A DNA stretch of 5,048 bases from an archaeon. GTDB taxonomy: Archaea; Altiarchaeota; Altiarchaeia; IMC4; QMZM01. The DNA lies in assembly GCA_029933895.1 (NCBI GenBank), contig JAOZNG010000097.1, positions 1 to 5,048 of the forward strand, read 5' to 3'. Made by a program: the position numbers and the translations under genes. The notes under the pieces were generated by a model that made no database searches, was not told the DNA's origin, and saw only the letters and a list, made by a program, of their open reading frames with translations. Positions 4,635 to 5,048 of this stretch are shown one piece after another; the stretch's first letter is position 1, and each line of letters begins with the position of its first letter.

Positions 4635-5048
4635 CTAGGATTCAGGAACAGATAAATCATCATCTATTCCACTTCTCTCAGAGATTTCCCCCGCGTAATT
4701 GGTTAACATCATCTCACCTGCTTTCTTCCTGTTTCTTGTGTGGCCTAGAACCCACATCAGCTTAACCAGGGCAGTCTCAGGCAACATATCCTGGCAGGGT
4801 ATCACCCCGTAATCCAACAGCACCCTGCCGGTGGCGTAAACATTCATGTTAACCCTGCCATAGAGGGTCTGGGAGGTCATGCAAACAACCAACCCGGAGT
4901 CTATAGCTGATTTAATCGAATCAAACAACACCCCGGAGGTATGGCCTAAACCAGTTCCCTCCAAGACAATGCCTCTGTGACCTGAATCCACCAAGGAATC
5001 CACTATCCCTGGATTCAAGCCAGGATGATACTTCAGTAGAGCAACTCG
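4635..5048 (-). CDS. gatD: Glu-tRNA(Gln) amidotransferase subunit D, C-terminal part
   Basis: These are the last 137 residues of GatD; the gene continues past the right edge (full length is usually a little over 400). GatD is the asparaginase-like subunit that releases ammonia from Gln or Asn. Its partner GatE uses that ammonia to convert Glu-tRNA(Gln) to Gln-tRNA(Gln). This two-subunit enzyme is found only in archaea. Conserved stretches visible are RVALLKYHPG at the edge, GHRGIVLEGTGLGH, MTSQTLYGRVNMNVYATGR, DMLPETALVKLMWVLGHT and NYAGEISERS. The first position of the common TSQC is Thr-Ser-Gln-Thr here. The catalytic Thr/Thr/Asp/Lys residues lie upstream, outside the window. It ends at TAG 4635 with an acidic tail (GIDDDLSVPES). 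No gatE is adjacent downstream: hsp20 follows after about 180 nt, with its own promoter in that gap. Confidence 0.95.
   Translation of the reverse strand, partial: RVALLKYHPGLNPGIVDSLVDSGHRGIVLEGTGLGHTSGVLFDSIKSAIDSGLVVCMTSQTLYGRVNMNVYATGRVLLDYGVIPCQDMLPETALVKLMWVLGHTRNRKKAGEMMLTNYAGEISERSGIDDDLSVPES

Noticed and set aside
4532..4765. Plus-strand frame starting at TTG 4532 next to a run of seven Gs
   Set aside because: Its second half is antisense to well-conserved gatD, and the start has no ribosome-binding site. The composition follows the gatD codons.
1..5048. CRISPR array, insertion sequence or toxin-antitoxin pair
   Set aside because: There are no regularly spaced repeats, no transposase-like frame with terminal repeats, and no recognisable toxin or antitoxin.

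Overview
The window is archaeal. The tRNA-Asp carries no encoded CCA. TATA-box promoters sit about 27 bp upstream of likely transcript starts, some genes look leaderless, and others have GGTG or GGAGGTGA ribosome-binding sites. The right edge holds the C-terminal part of GatD, a subunit of the archaea-specific Glu-tRNA(Gln) amidotransferase. The lineage cannot be fixed from this much sequence; a euryarchaeote-like genome is a guess.

Layout. Positions 1-111 (-) are the start of an unrecognised protein that runs off the left edge. A tRNA-Asp(GTC) gene (225-297, +) follows, with a T-rich stop signal. Positions 372-1193 (-) encode an unrecognised protein with about seven membrane helices. Positions 1470-1658 (+) encode a 62-residue, two-helix protein with a DUF4405-like His/His-Trp motif. 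A hairpin plus T-run separates it from a COG1533 (SplB-like) radical SAM gene (1705-2496, +). By eye this left block is AT-rich and holds mostly unrecognised proteins; the right half is richer in G+C and holds better-known families.

Positions 2497-2688 have no convincing gene but contain a perfect Shine-Dalgarno sequence and competing inverted repeats. A TATA box and GGTGAT site then drive a two-gene unit: a 90-residue encapsulated-ferritin-type protein (2689-2961) and, 13 nt later, a CaCA-family Na+/Ca2+ exchanger-like protein (2975-3925). Converging on it is a small heat-shock protein gene (3960-4454, -) with a clear promoter, a strong ribosome-binding site and repeats around the likely transcript start. 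The 3' part of gatD (4635-5048, -) reaches the right edge.

Functionally this is a housekeeping patchwork (Asp-tRNA, the Gln-tRNA amidation enzyme, a chaperone) with a possible metal-handling operon. The points most worth a second look are the EncFtn-like ferritin with no adjacent shell gene, its pairing with a CaCA exchanger whose first repeat reads GSE rather than GSN, and the repeat layout of the hsp20 promoter.
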